From Crocodylus rhombifer (taxonomy: Eukaryota; Chordata; Crocodylia; Crocodylidae): 64,000 bases of DNA. This document shows, piece by piece, positions 42,150-53,076 of the stretch (position 1 is its first letter; each line of letters begins with the position of its first letter). Both the position numbers and the translations under genes were made by a program. The stretch covers positions 62,001-126,000 of the forward strand of contig JAVSML010001072.1 in assembly GCA_038503035.1 (NCBI GenBank), written 5' to 3'. The notes under the pieces are model-generated. The model had not been told where the DNA came from. It saw only the letters and a list, made by a program, of their open reading frames with translations, and made no database searches.

Positions 42150-42260
42150 GCTGCTCAACGACAATGTAAAATCAACCGCATTAGGCCAAGAGTCTCAGGG
42201 GCTATTAATTCTCGAGAAAAGGATAATGAATCTAATAAAATTAGATTTTCCTGCTCCCAG
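42150..42260. promoter_or_regulatory. Candidate enhancer-like block with paired homeodomain site
   Basis: GGGGCTATTAATTCTCG and GGATAATGAATC lead into AATCTAATAAAATTAGATT (42229-42247), an inverted repeat with 8-bp arms. It includes TAATAAAATTA (42233-42243). The TAAT-N3-ATTA spacing is the P3 dimer site bound cooperatively by paired-class homeodomains. Occupancy is inference. Confidence 0.42.
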
Positions 42261-42716
42261 AGGGCCCATGTGGGCCGTGGCCCCATTTACATGCACTGTG
42301 GTGGACCAACATAGTTTGTCACAAGGATTGTCGGTGGGAAATATCAGAGGCCAATTCGTACAGGTGCGTGTCTGATCTACTTGCTTAACAGACGTTCTCC
42401 ATGTCTGGGGGACCAAGGGCAAAACAAGGGAGTCTCTGCTCCTCTGCTATGTATTAGGAGACCCGAAGGGCGAGTTCAGCCGCTTGCTGGACTGATCAGT
42501 CCGCCCGCCCTGGCTCCATCACCCTGGGACCCGTGCATTTGGAAATCCAGGCTCCAGTGACTGTCAGTAAAGCTGAATCTCCTGCATGGCCCATGTCTTG
42601 CTGTGGGAAGGCAGCCCCCATCTCCAGAGCAGCCCCTGCCCCTGCTGTGCTACTGGGGCTAGCTTCTCGAGGCCACATTAGGCATCTTGAGTCCTGCCTG
42701 CAGGTGTAGACCCATA
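42261..42716. other. Unique non-coding sequence
   Basis: Nothing recognised. Confidence 0.4.
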
Positions 42717-42790
42717 CATCACCTCTGTGCCTCAGTTTCCCCAGTGGCGAAAGTAGGAACATAGGTGTGGAAGGGATCTCCTCCGCCGTT
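42717..42790 (+). repeat. MIR-like SINE scrap, then possible CR1 terminus
   Basis: CATCACCTCTGTGCCTCAGT and TTCCCCAGTGGCG are the SINE core; GGAACATAGGTGTGGAAGGG (42754-42773) right after it looks like an inverted CR1 3' terminus but is too short to be sure. Confidence 0.5.
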
Positions 42791-43625
42791 CCTGTCTGCT
42801 GCCACAGGCAGATAACACACAGTGCTGCTTGTTCACAGATCAGGCTCCATCGCCGAACAATATTGGGTGCTGGCATCCACCCAAGATGTGGAAGTGAAGG
42901 CACTGGAGGCTGTGCACCAAGCACCTTGGGATCCTCAGATGGCAGGAGCCAGAGTGGTGCAGGGAGCCTGTCATGAATCTTGCAGCAAGCTGTTTAATTC
43001 TTCACACATCCCTGCTTGTTTTGTCCTAAACTCAGACATCAAAGCTTGCCTTTGTTCCGAGGGGCGGTGGAAAGGGAGACTTTCATTTCATAAGCTGCTG
43101 TTTTAAAGGTTTCCTGCCAAAATCCTTCCACCTGATGGATTCTGCTGTGTCTCAGACGATGCCGCACGCTGCGCTCTCGGGGCTTTATCTGTGAAGCGCT
43201 GCATATTTGTTTAAAAATAAAGACATGAAAGCACCACGTTTAGAGAGATCAATACCGTGGGTGTCAGGTATGGGGCCGCCTTGTCTCTCCTGGAGCCTCT
43301 TTCTAGCAGGCTCCAGCCACCTCTCTCCGTCGTAGCCTGTCAGTGATTGGAAAGGTCCTTCCCTTCTAGGTAGGAGCATGGGTCGGTGTGCGGGGAGGAT
43401 GCTCGGCTCATTGTACCTGGATGGCTTAAATGCTGCCTCAAGGAAGTGTAAAGAAACTTAGATCATCTCCAGGAGTGACATGCAGAAGGCAGTGGAGTTG
43501 CGACTCAGAGGGGCAACGTTGGACCTACAACCTCCTCCCGGGCAGAGCTCATCACCAAATGTTTTGTTGTCCATGACAAATATTGAAGATTTTTTTTCAG
43601 TTTGTCTTTTTGTGTAAATGTTGTT
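42791..43625. other. Unique non-coding sequence
   Basis: TTTGTTTAAAAATAAAGAC (43206-43224) includes an AATAAA word without other signs of a transcript end. No gene recognised. Confidence 0.42.
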
Positions 43626-43645
43626 GGGGGGGGGGGGGGGGGGGG
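43626..43645. repeat. G20 homopolymer
   Basis: Twenty consecutive G after TTGTT, followed by AGCAGG and a T7/A8-rich stretch. Unusually long for a vertebrate G run; assembly length may be unreliable. Confidence 0.95.
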
Positions 43646-44269
43646 AGCAGGATTACCATTAAAAAAAACCCCAAATCCAGATGCTCATATTTTCCAGATT
43701 CCAAAAAAAAAGACCCAAAGGGTAAAAAGCTTTTGGCTGTCGGCTGTAAAGCATCTGGGGGTATAAAGGTTCTTCACTCGTTGCGAGGAACATGAGCATT
43801 TTCCCCTGACATTTTCCATTTTGCCCATTTCATCTCCAACTCTCTCAGCCACGTGATCCCAGAGGTGGGGCAGCATCCACATCAGCCCTTTGTTTTGGAC
43901 TTGGTCCTAGATTTATAACCTAATCCTCAGGCATTGCTTCCCCATATGGCACCAACAGATGCACTCTTGAAGGTTCAAGAATTCGATGCTACCAAAAGTT
44001 TTCCGTGATGGAAAAGGACCAAAATTTCAGGCCGTGCTTTGAGTTGCCTCCATGTGCTGAACTACGAGCCATATTAAAAAGAAGTGGAGCCTGCGGAAGT
44101 GGCACCCGTGCTCTCTTGAGCATCCCTTGCTGCATCGTACACTTGTCATGAGAGCTTCAGGCTGCAAAGCGGACAGCATCAGAGTTTCTGCTGATATTGA
44201 AGTCAACCCATCTGCTGAGCCAATTTGCACAGATTTCGAAGAAAAGCTGAGTCAACAAGGGCTGGCGCT
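43646..44269. other. Unique non-coding sequence
   Basis: A8 and A9 runs near 43663 and 43704. Nothing else recognised. Confidence 0.42.
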
Positions 44270-44420
44270 GAATGAAAGATTTTCGTCGGAGTAACAATAT
44301 GAGCGACTGTAATTAACAATCAATAATCCCGATAAAAATTGACTTTAAGGGTCCCGCGGAGGATTGTGCCGATAACAGATAGTCTGTGCTAACAAAGCGG
44401 GAAAGCTTCGCCAGCCGGAG
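44270..44420. promoter_or_regulatory. Candidate enhancer-like block
   Basis: GAAAGATTTTCGTCGG, CTGTAATTAACAATCAATAA (44308-44327), CCCGATAAAAATTGAC and GCCGATAACAGATAG combine TAATTA, ACAAT, CCGATA and GATAA motifs with retained CpGs in AT-rich context, a pattern of constrained sequence. Confidence 0.42.
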
Positions 44421-46179
44421 TAAGGTGGCACCCAAGCAGCTCCGAGGAACAAAATCCAATGTGAACCAGAGCCAAGCTATTTTAGGATTAACTGCTTTTA
44501 CTTTTCGCTTTCCAACTCTCCTGAACTGTAGGAAGACCAACGCTCCGGGAAGCAAGGGAGATGCGGTGACCTGTATGGCATGTCTAATGGCCTTCAGTGT
44601 CTATGAGAGCTGAGCAAGTAGCCGACTGGGAGGGTGTCACGGTCTTGATGGTGCTGTACAGCCTTCGCTCGAGGGCCCGGCGTGGGTCTGGTGCAAGTCA
44701 GCTACAGAGGCCTGACAGCCTGGCTGTTCCCTATCCGTTTAGACAGGAGCTTTGCCATGCAGGAGGACAGCTCAGCTGTGCCTTTGCACCAGGACAGACC
44801 CGCACCGTGCCTGGTTTAGAGGCAGGGGCCATTGAGGCCCCCCATCTTCACACCAGGGGAAACCCGTTCTGTCCTCCTGCAAACAAGCCCCTCGGATCTC
44901 ATGTGCCTGCTAGGACTCAGTCTGCCTCCAGAACTGGAGCTGGGGGTGTAAAACCCAGTGTCAGCCTGGAGGTGAGGAAGTCCACGTGTGCTGGGGGGGA
45001 TAGCAACACGATGGGCATGGTCCTCAGTGCTGCCAGCTTTGCTCTGCGAAGAGACAAGTCAGTGTCTCATGAGCCGCCCCCCAAGCAGAGAGACCCCCTA
45101 GAAACCAGGTGCCTTCCTGCATATTGCCCCTTCTCTGCTCCAGGTTCGGTTCCAAGCAGCGCCGCTGGCTCTCGGCGTGATCCCACGAGGGTCCTGGGAC
45201 CTCCCCGAGCCTCAGCCCATCAGTGCGGTGACAGTAACCGCAACAGCTTTTGCTTTCTTCAGTGATCTGTCTGTCCATCTGGCGGGTTTTACACATGGCC
45301 AGTGCACACGCTGAGGGCTGTCAGCACCCGCATAATACAGTTAATAATAATTCTTCCTTCCCTGTGGCTTCGCCATTCCCTTCCTTATCTTAAAGTGCAT
45401 CGCAAGCATCTAAGACCCCAGGGTCTGTTCCGGCCCAGGCACCAACCCGCTCGTTAGACAGGAAATGCCAGACACCACAGCTCGGCACCCGAGCAGCATC
45501 CTAAAACAGCCTCCTCCCCGTCATCTCTCTAAGCCCTGCTCTGGCATTGCTGTCACATCTCGCTGGGGCGCGGGGGGGCCTTCCTGCCGCCTCTTCCTTC
45601 CAGACACGGGTTGGAAGCAGAACCGTTCTGTGCGCAAGCAACATAATCCTCGCACACGGTATCTTCCAGCCCAGCTCAGGCAAGAACAAACCTCCTCTTC
45701 ATCCCTAATCCCGTCTTCCAGGGAGGTGGCGCGCAGCCCAGGAACAGCTCGTTACGGACCAGACAATTTCTTTATTACACAGCTATAATCATAGCTCCTC
45801 CCCATCCTCCCCCCGGTCTGTCACCTTGGCGTAACCGCCCTTTGAATGGCGCAGCCACGCACAGTTATGGACCTGGCACTAATGACTTCCATAAAAGTTT
45901 CAGCAAGAGACTGAAACCCAGCACTACAAGCTCCGAGCAGGAAGCAGCAGCAGCAGGGAGAACCAAGAGCTTGCATGCATGTTTTTTTTATCCTTTCAAT
46001 TATTCATAGCAAAAAATTTAAGATGAAGAGGTTCATCCCATTGAAAAAGCACAGAGGAAACCAACCAGAATAGGGATAATTTAGGTGCTTGCTTCTATCC
46101 ATCTTGATCTGAGAACAGACAGAGAGATAAATAACACAGGCCAGAAAGCAGAGTATCGGAGAACAATTGCAACTTGTGC
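44421..46179. other. Unique, partly GC-rich sequence
   Basis: A 222-codon plus frame (44597-45265) has no recognised domain. CACTAATGACTTCCATAAAAG near 45877 and a T-rich patch at 45980-46020 stand out. Nothing else recognised. Confidence 0.42.
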
Positions 46180-46400
46180 TTGAAGGCCTGAAAAATGAAG
46201 ATCTGTGGCTGAAATTTAGAACCTTTCAGCTGATAACTGGAAGAAAAGTGGCCAAAACATTTTCAGTTTTGAAGTTTGGGGTCTACCTGTGGAAAAAGAA
46301 CGACATTTTCAAGGAAAGCAGACACCTTTTGGGAGTAGGTTTGTTCTGTTCAGGACCCAACTTTCCATCAAAGCATGTTTGAGTAGAAAATTTTCAACCG
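46180..46400. repeat. Possible AT-rich interspersed repeat copy
   Basis: GGCTGAAATTTAGAACC, CCAAAACATTTTCAGTTTTG, ACGACATTTTCAAGG and GAAAATTTTCAACCGGCTCC share the CAAAACATTTT / GACATTTT words of the copies at 2740, 11890 and 57545. The GAAAATTTTCAACCGGCTCC end may be its true terminus. Confidence 0.42.
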
Positions 46401-46415
46401 GCTCCAGTAGGTGGG

Positions 46416-46450
46416 TAGTTGAGTGGGTGGATGGATGGATAGGCAGGCAG
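46416..46450. repeat. (GGAT)n-like tetranucleotide tract
   Basis: GAGTGGGTGGATGGATGGAT followed by AGGCAGGCAG. Confidence 0.8.
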
Positions 46451-46496
46451 AGCAACAGCCAGCATGCTCTGTGTACGGACAGAGAGAAACTGCCAG

Positions 46497-46665
46497 CTCC
46501 CATCGGACGAATGATCCATCTAGTCCAGTATCGTCTCTCTGACCACGGCCAGCACAGCTGCTCTAGGGGAAGGGACAGTGAACCTTGCTATTAAGTAGTA
46601 ACTGTTCCCCAGGGGAATTTCCTTCCTGACTTCTATTAGATTTTGCCTTGTGCATTTAGGCACAA
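46497..46665 (-). mobile_element. L3-like CR1-group LINE 3' fragment
   Basis: ATGATCCATCTAGTCCAGTA, TCTCTGACCACGGCCAGCAC, GGGGAATTTCCTTCCTGAC and TTCTATTAGATTTTGCC are the inverse of the well-known 3' region reading '...GCTGGCCACTGTCAGAGAC' and 'TACTGGGCTAGATGGACC'. The 3' tail itself is lost. Confidence 0.78.
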
Positions 46666-48034
46666 TGGTTTACAGAGCATCTGCTCGGGATGAGGGTATG
46701 CCACAGAGCCTGCGGGGAGATCATGTCGACAATAGGGGCGTAGGGTGCACTTATCTCCACGGGAGGGGGCACAGACAAGCATGGGGGGGCGGGCAGGATT
46801 CAGTTTCCACGAGGCCAGGACTGTCCAACGCTTGCTCAGAGAAGCACTGAGCAGCCCAGCTGCTGAGATAACATCTGGCTAAGCACAGATGCCCTGAACT
46901 AATTGGCCATCACGGGGTTTTGTTCTCAGCTGAAAGGACCAGCCGCCTGCCTGTCCCACAGTGTAATATGCTGCCTCAGCCTTGGCACGGTGCATTAGAG
47001 TTGAGCACATCTGAGACCCAGGCCCTGCGGCCTGTCAGCCCAACCCGGCTCTGCGTCTTAGAGCGCTGGCCCGACGGGCGCATGGGACAGGTTCCTCCTA
47101 CAAGACGTGCAACCCACTTAGCCCTCAGCCACCGCTGGGCTGGTCTAGCGACCTTAGCTGGGAAGACAGTCAAGACACTGGGTGCTGGTGGGGACTACAG
47201 CCTTGCAAGGCCGACGGGGTGGCAGCACGGCGTTGCGTGCCAGGATGCTGCATGCATACATCAGGTTGCATAACACATCCCAGGGGCTGGGGAGCCGATT
47301 CCTCCCCTGGGAGTATCTTCCCCAGGGGGAGCTGGGGAAATGATACAGGAAACCTGAAGGCAGGGATGGACAGAGCGCTACGAAGGGAACGAGATGCAGT
47401 GGCAGAGGGTTCGGATTGCCCCCGGCACCAAGTGCAGTTATACGGCTTCCCCAAAAGGCAATACGCCTGGTAAGGAACCAAATATGCTGCTAGAGGACGA
47501 GGAGGTGAGCACCAGCCGTTTAGAGCTGGGGGAAAGTTAACAAGGTGCATTTTGGTGCATCCTGAGCACAGCGCGTTTTCCTCCAGCCTCACACGGGTTC
47601 GCCGCAGGGGCCGCCTTACGGGCTCCATCAGACCCCGCATCTGGAGGCTGGTGCAAGAGCCTGACATGGTCCCCGAGGCCCCTCTGTGGCAACCCGAGTC
47701 GCTGAACTGAGGTCCAGTGTCTTGTTTCTATGGCCATGCGTGAGAAATGAGCTGCCCTGGGGAACTACCACAGTCCCGTCACCATCACCGACCTTGTCCC
47801 ACCCTCCTGGCGGATCAGCCCGAGGCCTCCAGTGCACCGGCAGCCCATGCTGAAGGACAATGAGGCACTCAGATGCTTTGAGGACAGGGGGCATGTTAGT
47901 CCCCATTTGTCTCATCCGCCTTCCTGCTCCTACCGACTTTTCCCCACCAGCCTCCTCCCTCCCCAGCACCCAAGAACAACACCAAGAGTGAGTTCCTATC
48001 TCCTGGTCTTCATCAACACACATTTTTCACAGCA
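46666..48034. other. Unique, GC-rich sequence
   Basis: Frames up to 165 codons (47170-47667, minus) overlap plus frames and match nothing known. GGGGGGGCGGGC near 46784. No repeats recognised. Confidence 0.42.
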
Positions 48035-48185
48035 GTTCAGTCATCACCTCCATTTTACAGACAGGGAAACCAAGGCACAAAGGGAATGCGACTTGCCCCA
48101 GATCTCACACTGGCCTGGCAACAGAGCCAGGGAATGAGTCCAGGGGTCCTGAGCCCAGTCCAGTGTACAGCCTAGTATTGGGCTG
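48035..48185 (-). repeat. MIR-like SINE, minus orientation
   Basis: CTCCATTTTACAGACAGGG, AAACCAAGGCACAAAGGG, GACTTGCCCCAGATCTCACA, GAGCCAGGGAATGAGTCC and GTCCTGAGCCCAGTCCAGTG follow the inverted SINE from its middle to the tRNA-derived head. Confidence 0.88.
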
Positions 48186-48484
48186 TACTGTCTCCTACCT
48201 GTAGGTCGAGTCTGTCTGATGCAGCAATGGGACTGAAGCAGGGGCTGGGGGAGCTGCACTGAGCCCTTGCTGGGGCAGTGGTTTGCTGTCTTGAGCATTC
48301 AGAGCGGATGCAAACAAACAGCTGGTCAGGAAAATAGCCCCAGATAAAAATCCTACAGCCTCATAACACATTGGGGTGCAAACTTCCAGTGTGGGGGGAA
48401 GAAATAACACACTGTCCATCAAAAGAGGGGTGAGACAAAGCCCACCCTGAGTTACCTGGGGGGACTCATGAAAAGGACAATGAA
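48186..48484. other. Unique non-coding sequence
   Basis: Nothing recognised. Confidence 0.4.
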
Positions 48485-48655
48485 TCATTAAGTGGCATTT
48501 GGGTCTATTTACCTTGAGCACCACAGCAGGTTAACACGGTGTGGTGATAAGGAGTGTATTTACTGTCGCACTCCAGCAAGCCTGCGTGGGGTCTCCAGAG
48601 GTTAATGTCTCCATTTAAATGGAAATTGAGTGCCAAATGATTAGCAACTGTTTGC
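48485..48655. promoter_or_regulatory. Candidate enhancer-like block
   Basis: ATGAATCATTAAGTGGC (an NK2-like AAGTG), GGTTAACACGG, GTGATAAGGAG, CATTTAAATGG (an 11-base imperfect palindrome at 48613) and CAAATGATTAGCAACTG lie in repeat-free DNA. An (AAAAT)n tract closes it. Confidence 0.37.
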
Positions 48656-48681
48656 AAAAATAAAATAAAATAAAATAAAAA
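48656..48681. repeat. (AAAAT)n microsatellite
   Basis: Five near-perfect AAAAT units. Confidence 0.92.
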
Positions 48682-49595
48682 GCTCCAGACAAATTAAAAG
48701 TAATGGCTGTCAGGTACAGTATGGCATAGCACAGCCAGGATGCTGTCTCCAGCCTGCACCCCAAAGAGCTCATGTCAGCTCCCAAGAAAAGTCACCCCTG
48801 ACTGGCAGAGGCTTTTAGGAGCCCACCCAGGGGACTTTATCCATGTGGGATTGGAAAGTGCATGCCATAGGAGGGGTCCAGTCAGGTCCAGGGGACAGGT
48901 GGACTCAGGGGAATATGTGCTGGAAGGTAAAAACCTAGAAGGAGCAGGGAGCGCTCCCCGACACGTCCGCTGGATGGAACCAAGTAGGTCACATCTGCAC
49001 GAGGACATGCAGTGGAGAAAGGGCACCCACAAACTGATGAGCCTCAGGCAGGAAAAGAAGGAGCAAGCCAGGAGACTGGATAGGGAGAGACCCGCGGGGG
49101 ATTGGGAATAGCTTGGTGCCACTTTTTCTGCTTCCACCAGTTCCCCATCTGTGAGCCCTCGGGGACAGGACAGCAGTTTACCAAGGTGATTAGCAATGAA
49201 CCTTCTCTTACTAAGTGGCTCTTTTGCTGTGATGGGCACTGGGGTATCGTGATCAAGCGGGGCAGGAATATGGCACAAATGTGAGGCTCCACGACGAACA
49301 ACAGCTGCCTCCGCCTGGCTGGTGGAAACACCTTGCTGGGGTGCCAACCAGGATCCGGGCCTGGGACGATGGAGGAGTTCAGGGAATGAAAGACAGTGGC
49401 ACACACACAGACGGATGGCTTGGCATACAGCGGTCAGTTTTGCCAGGGCCTGGGGTCAAGAGATCTGGTTCAGAGTCCCACCTGTAACAGAGTCTTCCTC
49501 CCAGCCTCAGCAGAGCAGGCTGACCCGAACACAGGCATGGGTGAACGAGGCAGGCAGCCGCTGGGACTTGGATAGAAAGGGGGCCCGAAAATGGA
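48682..49595. other. Unique non-coding sequence
   Basis: A 209-codon minus frame (48775-49404) overlaps a 123-codon plus frame; neither has a known domain. GATCTGGTTCAGAGTCCC near 49461 might be SINE-derived but stands alone. Confidence 0.42.
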
Positions 49596-49833
49596 AAAAG
49601 AAAATTACAATTGCAAAAAAAATAAAAGTTTTAATATGGTGCATATGCAGGATTGGCAACGTTATCAATTGAGAACGAACTATTTAAAGACATCAATACC
49701 ACAGATGTGATAAAGTCTTTTGCAACAAAAAAATGCTGCAGGGTTTATACAAACATTTTCTAATAAACACATGCAACTTGTCATGTAAAAAAAAAAAAAA
49801 AATCAAATGTTCATCTTCTATTCATCGTCTATA

Positions 49834-49836
<3 letters not shown>
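49596..49836. other. AT-rich stretch
   Basis: GTTTTAATATGGTGCATATG, CGTTATCAATTGAG, GATGTGATAAAGTC and CTAATAAACACATGC, then an A15 run at 49788-49802. It could be enhancer-like or an old 3'-UTR-like tail; AATAAA words occur (49620, 49762) but no transcript can be shown. Confidence 0.4.

Positions 49837-49871
<35 letters not shown>
49837..49871. repeat. (AT)n microsatellite
   Basis: About 17 uninterrupted AT units; prone to cruciform formation and length polymorphism. Confidence 0.95.
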
Positions 49872-49874
<3 letters not shown>

Positions 49875-50384
49875 GGTAATTTTTTCCCCTGTTGTCTGAT
49901 TATTAGCATTAATCTCTGGCAAAGGGGGGCTTGATACTAAAAGTCCGCTCGGGGCGCCAGGAATCCAGGTACGGCACTGAGAGCAGGCCAGGTGTGCGGG
50001 ATGGTCAGAGGAGGAGGAATCAGTCTTAGCTCCCAATTCATCCTGTTCCTTCCAGCACATTACGTCAACCCTTTCCATCACTGAAAACCCCTGTCCCTTG
50101 TGCAGTGGTGAGCGAGGGTCTCCCCTGTGCTAGGCTGTGCTGTGGGCATGAACAAAAGCATGTGCTTCCCTACCTGCCGCACATTGCATTCAGGGCCCAG
50201 GCATGTGGCTTCAGGTCCCTCTCTCATCTACAAATCATCGCTGCTTTCTCTGGGCTCCAAATGTCGTCCCAGCGGCCCCGTGATGAGAATGGCATCGGAC
50301 AGAGCGCTCGGATAATTTCTGCATCAAATTCACAGCTTTGCAGACACTTGTGCTGTCCCTGTGTGGACCTGACAAAGTGATTTC
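49872..50384. other. Unique non-coding sequence
   Basis: CTGATTATTAGCATTAATCTC (49897-49917) continues the AT-rich style. Nothing else recognised. Confidence 0.4.
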
Positions 50385-50580
50385 TGTTTCCGTGCTGGTG
50401 GTTAAACAATCGCAGCAAAGCGAGTGACCCCTGTTATTTAAATTCACCTATGAAGAGCGGCTCATCAGCCTACTCTTAGGATGGAGGCTCTGGTACAGGA
50501 ATCAATTAACACAGCCCCCGAGTCAGAAAGCCTTTTCTGAGATGCCGCTTTATTAATTGCGTCAGAGGCCTGGTTTAGTC
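50385..50580. promoter_or_regulatory. Candidate enhancer-like block
   Basis: GGTGGTTAAACAATCGCAGC, CTGTTATTTAAATTCACC, GGAATCAATTAACACAGCC and CGCTTTATTAATTGCGTCAG (50546-50565) occur in repeat-free sequence with preserved CpGs. Confidence 0.4.
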
Positions 50581-50934
50581 GTGAGCCCCCCGCGGTGTGT
50601 AGCACGTTGCATGAGCGCAGTAGCCTGATACAGATGCAGGGGCCTGCTGAGATGAATCCAGCACTTCACGTTGCAATGGCTCTGGGAGCGTGTTCAGTGA
50701 AGATGACCTTATTGGGGTAGCTGGGCTGAGGACTGAAGGAGCTGCCCGTGTCCATCGGTGGGGAACATGCACTGGGCCAAACTGTGGCTTAAAGGTCCTT
50801 TAAAGGGACCAGGTTGAGGTTTCCTGGACCATGTTTGCATTATGGTGAACCCTGTAGCAGAGGCACGGAGGGCTAGGAGCGAGGGGCAATCCTGCCTGAA
50901 GAACTGGTGTTCTGGGCCAGCAAGACAGTCCGGG
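50581..50934. other. Unique non-coding sequence
   Basis: TTAAAGGTCCTTTAAAGGGACC (50790-50811) is a self-complementary word pair (AAAGGTCCTTT). No gene recognised. Confidence 0.4.
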
Positions 50935-51075
50935 AAGCAGGCAGTGTGGTTATCCATGCAAATAAATGTCACGGTAATAGCAACCTGGCCCGGTAGAATT
51001 TGTGTGCCCTCTGCCAGCGGCATTCATAGGAGTCGGCATTAGCAGCCGTCACAGCGCAGCCCGTTTGGCATCACG
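50935..51075. promoter_or_regulatory. Candidate enhancer-like block
   Basis: TTATCCATGCAAATAAATGT (50951-50970) contains a perfect POU octamer ATGCAAAT; CACGGTAATAGC, CGGCATTCATAGG and GGCATTAGCAGCC follow. Confidence 0.4.
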
Positions 51076-52645
51076 AGGGCTGTAGCCCAGCCAGATCAGA
51101 CGCCAGGCATTATCCCATTTACAAGGGCAGGAGTCTCTGACGTCCTCCACCAGGCTTAGGGAAAAGCACGAGGAGGCCAGGCCTTCAGCTGGTACAAATG
51201 GGCACAGCTCAGCGGAGCTGCTTTCACTTGCCCTGGAAGGTCCCTGGATTTCACTGGCAGCAACACCAACAAATTCTGCATTTTCTCACGTCTTCGTTGC
51301 CAGGAGAAGAAACTGTGTCTCTCACCTGAGACTTGTCACCTCTTTCTGCCAGGATGGAAAAGCTGTTTTAACACGAGAGGTGTTGCTGGATTCCCAGCTG
51401 CCGTCCTCTACGTTGGGAACTCCTCTCATGGACACACGACCTATACCGAATTCATCGGTGTATGAACTGGCCCTGGCCGGCACCTCCGACTGAGCATGCC
51501 TGCGTTCAGTGTGGGAGGCAGCTGCTTGTTGAAGCCAACCTGGTGCTTAGAGAGTTGGGGGAAGCCATCCTCGGTGCTTTTGCTGGCAGTGCAATCCCGT
51601 TTTGCGCACCTATGTTTGAGAAGTCCAGCCCCCTTCGTCCAGCCCGCTTGGTCCTGCAAGCCTGCTCTTGGCTCAGTGCAACTCCAAAGTTACACTCAGA
51701 CTTTTTGAGAGGAAAACTCCAAGGGATCGTCCTCCCTTGCAGGCAGGGCAGGGGAGGGAAACGCGGTGTCTGACATGTACAGAGACCCCGAGCGGAAAGG
51801 GACGTCAGGATAAGTCTTCGAGGAGCGAATCCTGGAGGGTGGACACTGAAAAGCCCCAGCTGGCTGCTGGGCCAGTCCAACGGATGGGGAAAACCACAAA
51901 GCTACTTCCTAGTCTCGAGCTGGGTGTGTTTGGTGCGCAAGGACAATGCTTGACTGAGTTGATGGGGAAATGGGCTCATCAGTGAGCACAACTTCTTGGC
52001 TGCCTTGGCAAGACCCAGGGGAGCAGGTCACTAGTGCAAGCTGCTTGCTGCTGGTCCTGTACCCAGGGAAGCTGTGGGCAGAGGCAATGGTTTGTCCCCG
52101 AGATATCCCCCATCCAGCACAAGCAGCACATGCCCCTTGGCTGTGCTCACAGGACGATATCTGAACTGCGCTGCGACACCACTAATAATCTTCCCGGGGA
52201 GGCCTCTGAAGGGCGGGGAAGTGTGAATCCAGGAGGTGACGGTTTCTGGACTGCAGAAGAGAAAGAAAATAAAACCCACTCCTGAATGACAACTGGCTCC
52301 AGCCGCAGAGTGGGAGACTTCTCTTCTTTGCAATTACTGGGGTTTGATGATCTGTTAGCAGGAAAGAAGAGAGAAACAAATCACTCCTCTCTCCATCTGC
52401 TGCTCTTCATCTGCAATTATCTCCCATTGGCGAGGGCTTGATGGACTGGAGAGACACTTGGTGTAAAACAAGCAGCCTGGGTTTCAGTTACTCTGTGTTT
52501 GTGCTTTGGTGAGAGAGAGTAGGAAGAAGGCAGCTTTCAAACTAAATTTGCACCCGTAAAACAGTCATGCAGAAGCCTGCCTGAGCCTCAGCACAAGTGA
52601 GAGCAGCTCCCAGGCTGCTCTACCTGCATGGACTCACATAGCAAA
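51076..52645. other. Unique non-coding sequence
   Basis: Frames up to 124 codons on both strands, none recognised. CGACACCACTAATAATC near 52172 is an isolated AT motif. Confidence 0.42.
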
Positions 52646-53076
52646 ATGCAGGATGTCCCAATCCTAAACCATCCCAGACAGATGCCCACCCAGCCTCTTC
52701 TCAAAAACCTCCAGTCCAGGAGTCCGCAGGTTCCCTAGACAGCTTATTCCAGTGTCCCATGGTTTTTCCCCTCAGCAAGTTTTTTCCTGAGATTTAAATT
52801 TAACTCAACATGGGTGCAGTCCCGACTCATTGCCTTGCAACCTGCCTCCTGGGGCAAGGGAAGAGGCTTGGTCTCCCTCTTCTTTATAGCAGCCCTTCAA
52901 AAGCAAACTGGTGCCTGTGCTTTTCTGCCTGTAAACACATCCAGGCTGCATTCCCACCCCTTTATCATCTTGGTTGTCCCCCTCTGGATCCGTTCCAGCT
53001 TCTCCACTTCCTTCTTAAGACCCGGAGCCCAGAACTGCGCAGAGCCGAGGCAATACGGGAGGAAGCTTCACCGTGT
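52646..53076 (-). mobile_element. Older CR1 LINE fragment, minus orientation
   Basis: ACCATCCCAGACAGATGCCC, CCTCTTCTCAAAAACCTCCA, AGCTTATTCCAGTGTCCC, AAGTTTTTTCCTGAGATTT, GGATCCGTTCCAGCTTCTCC and GAGCCCAGAACTGCGCAG follow the inverted CR1 ORF2 order. It is more diverged than the copies at 5829-31921 and represents an older subfamily. No open frame survives. Confidence 0.85.

Noticed and set aside
43206..43224. AATAAA polyadenylation-like words (also near 49620, 49762 and 54131)
   Set aside because: Common by chance in AT-rich DNA; no associated exon or downstream GU-rich pattern that would show a transcript end.
44597..45265. 222-codon plus-strand open frame
   Set aside because: Low-complexity Pro/Arg/Ser-rich translation typical of GC-rich non-coding DNA; no family resemblance.
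48775..49404. 209-codon minus-strand open frame
   Set aside because: Unrecognised, overlapped by plus-strand frames, no supporting signals.
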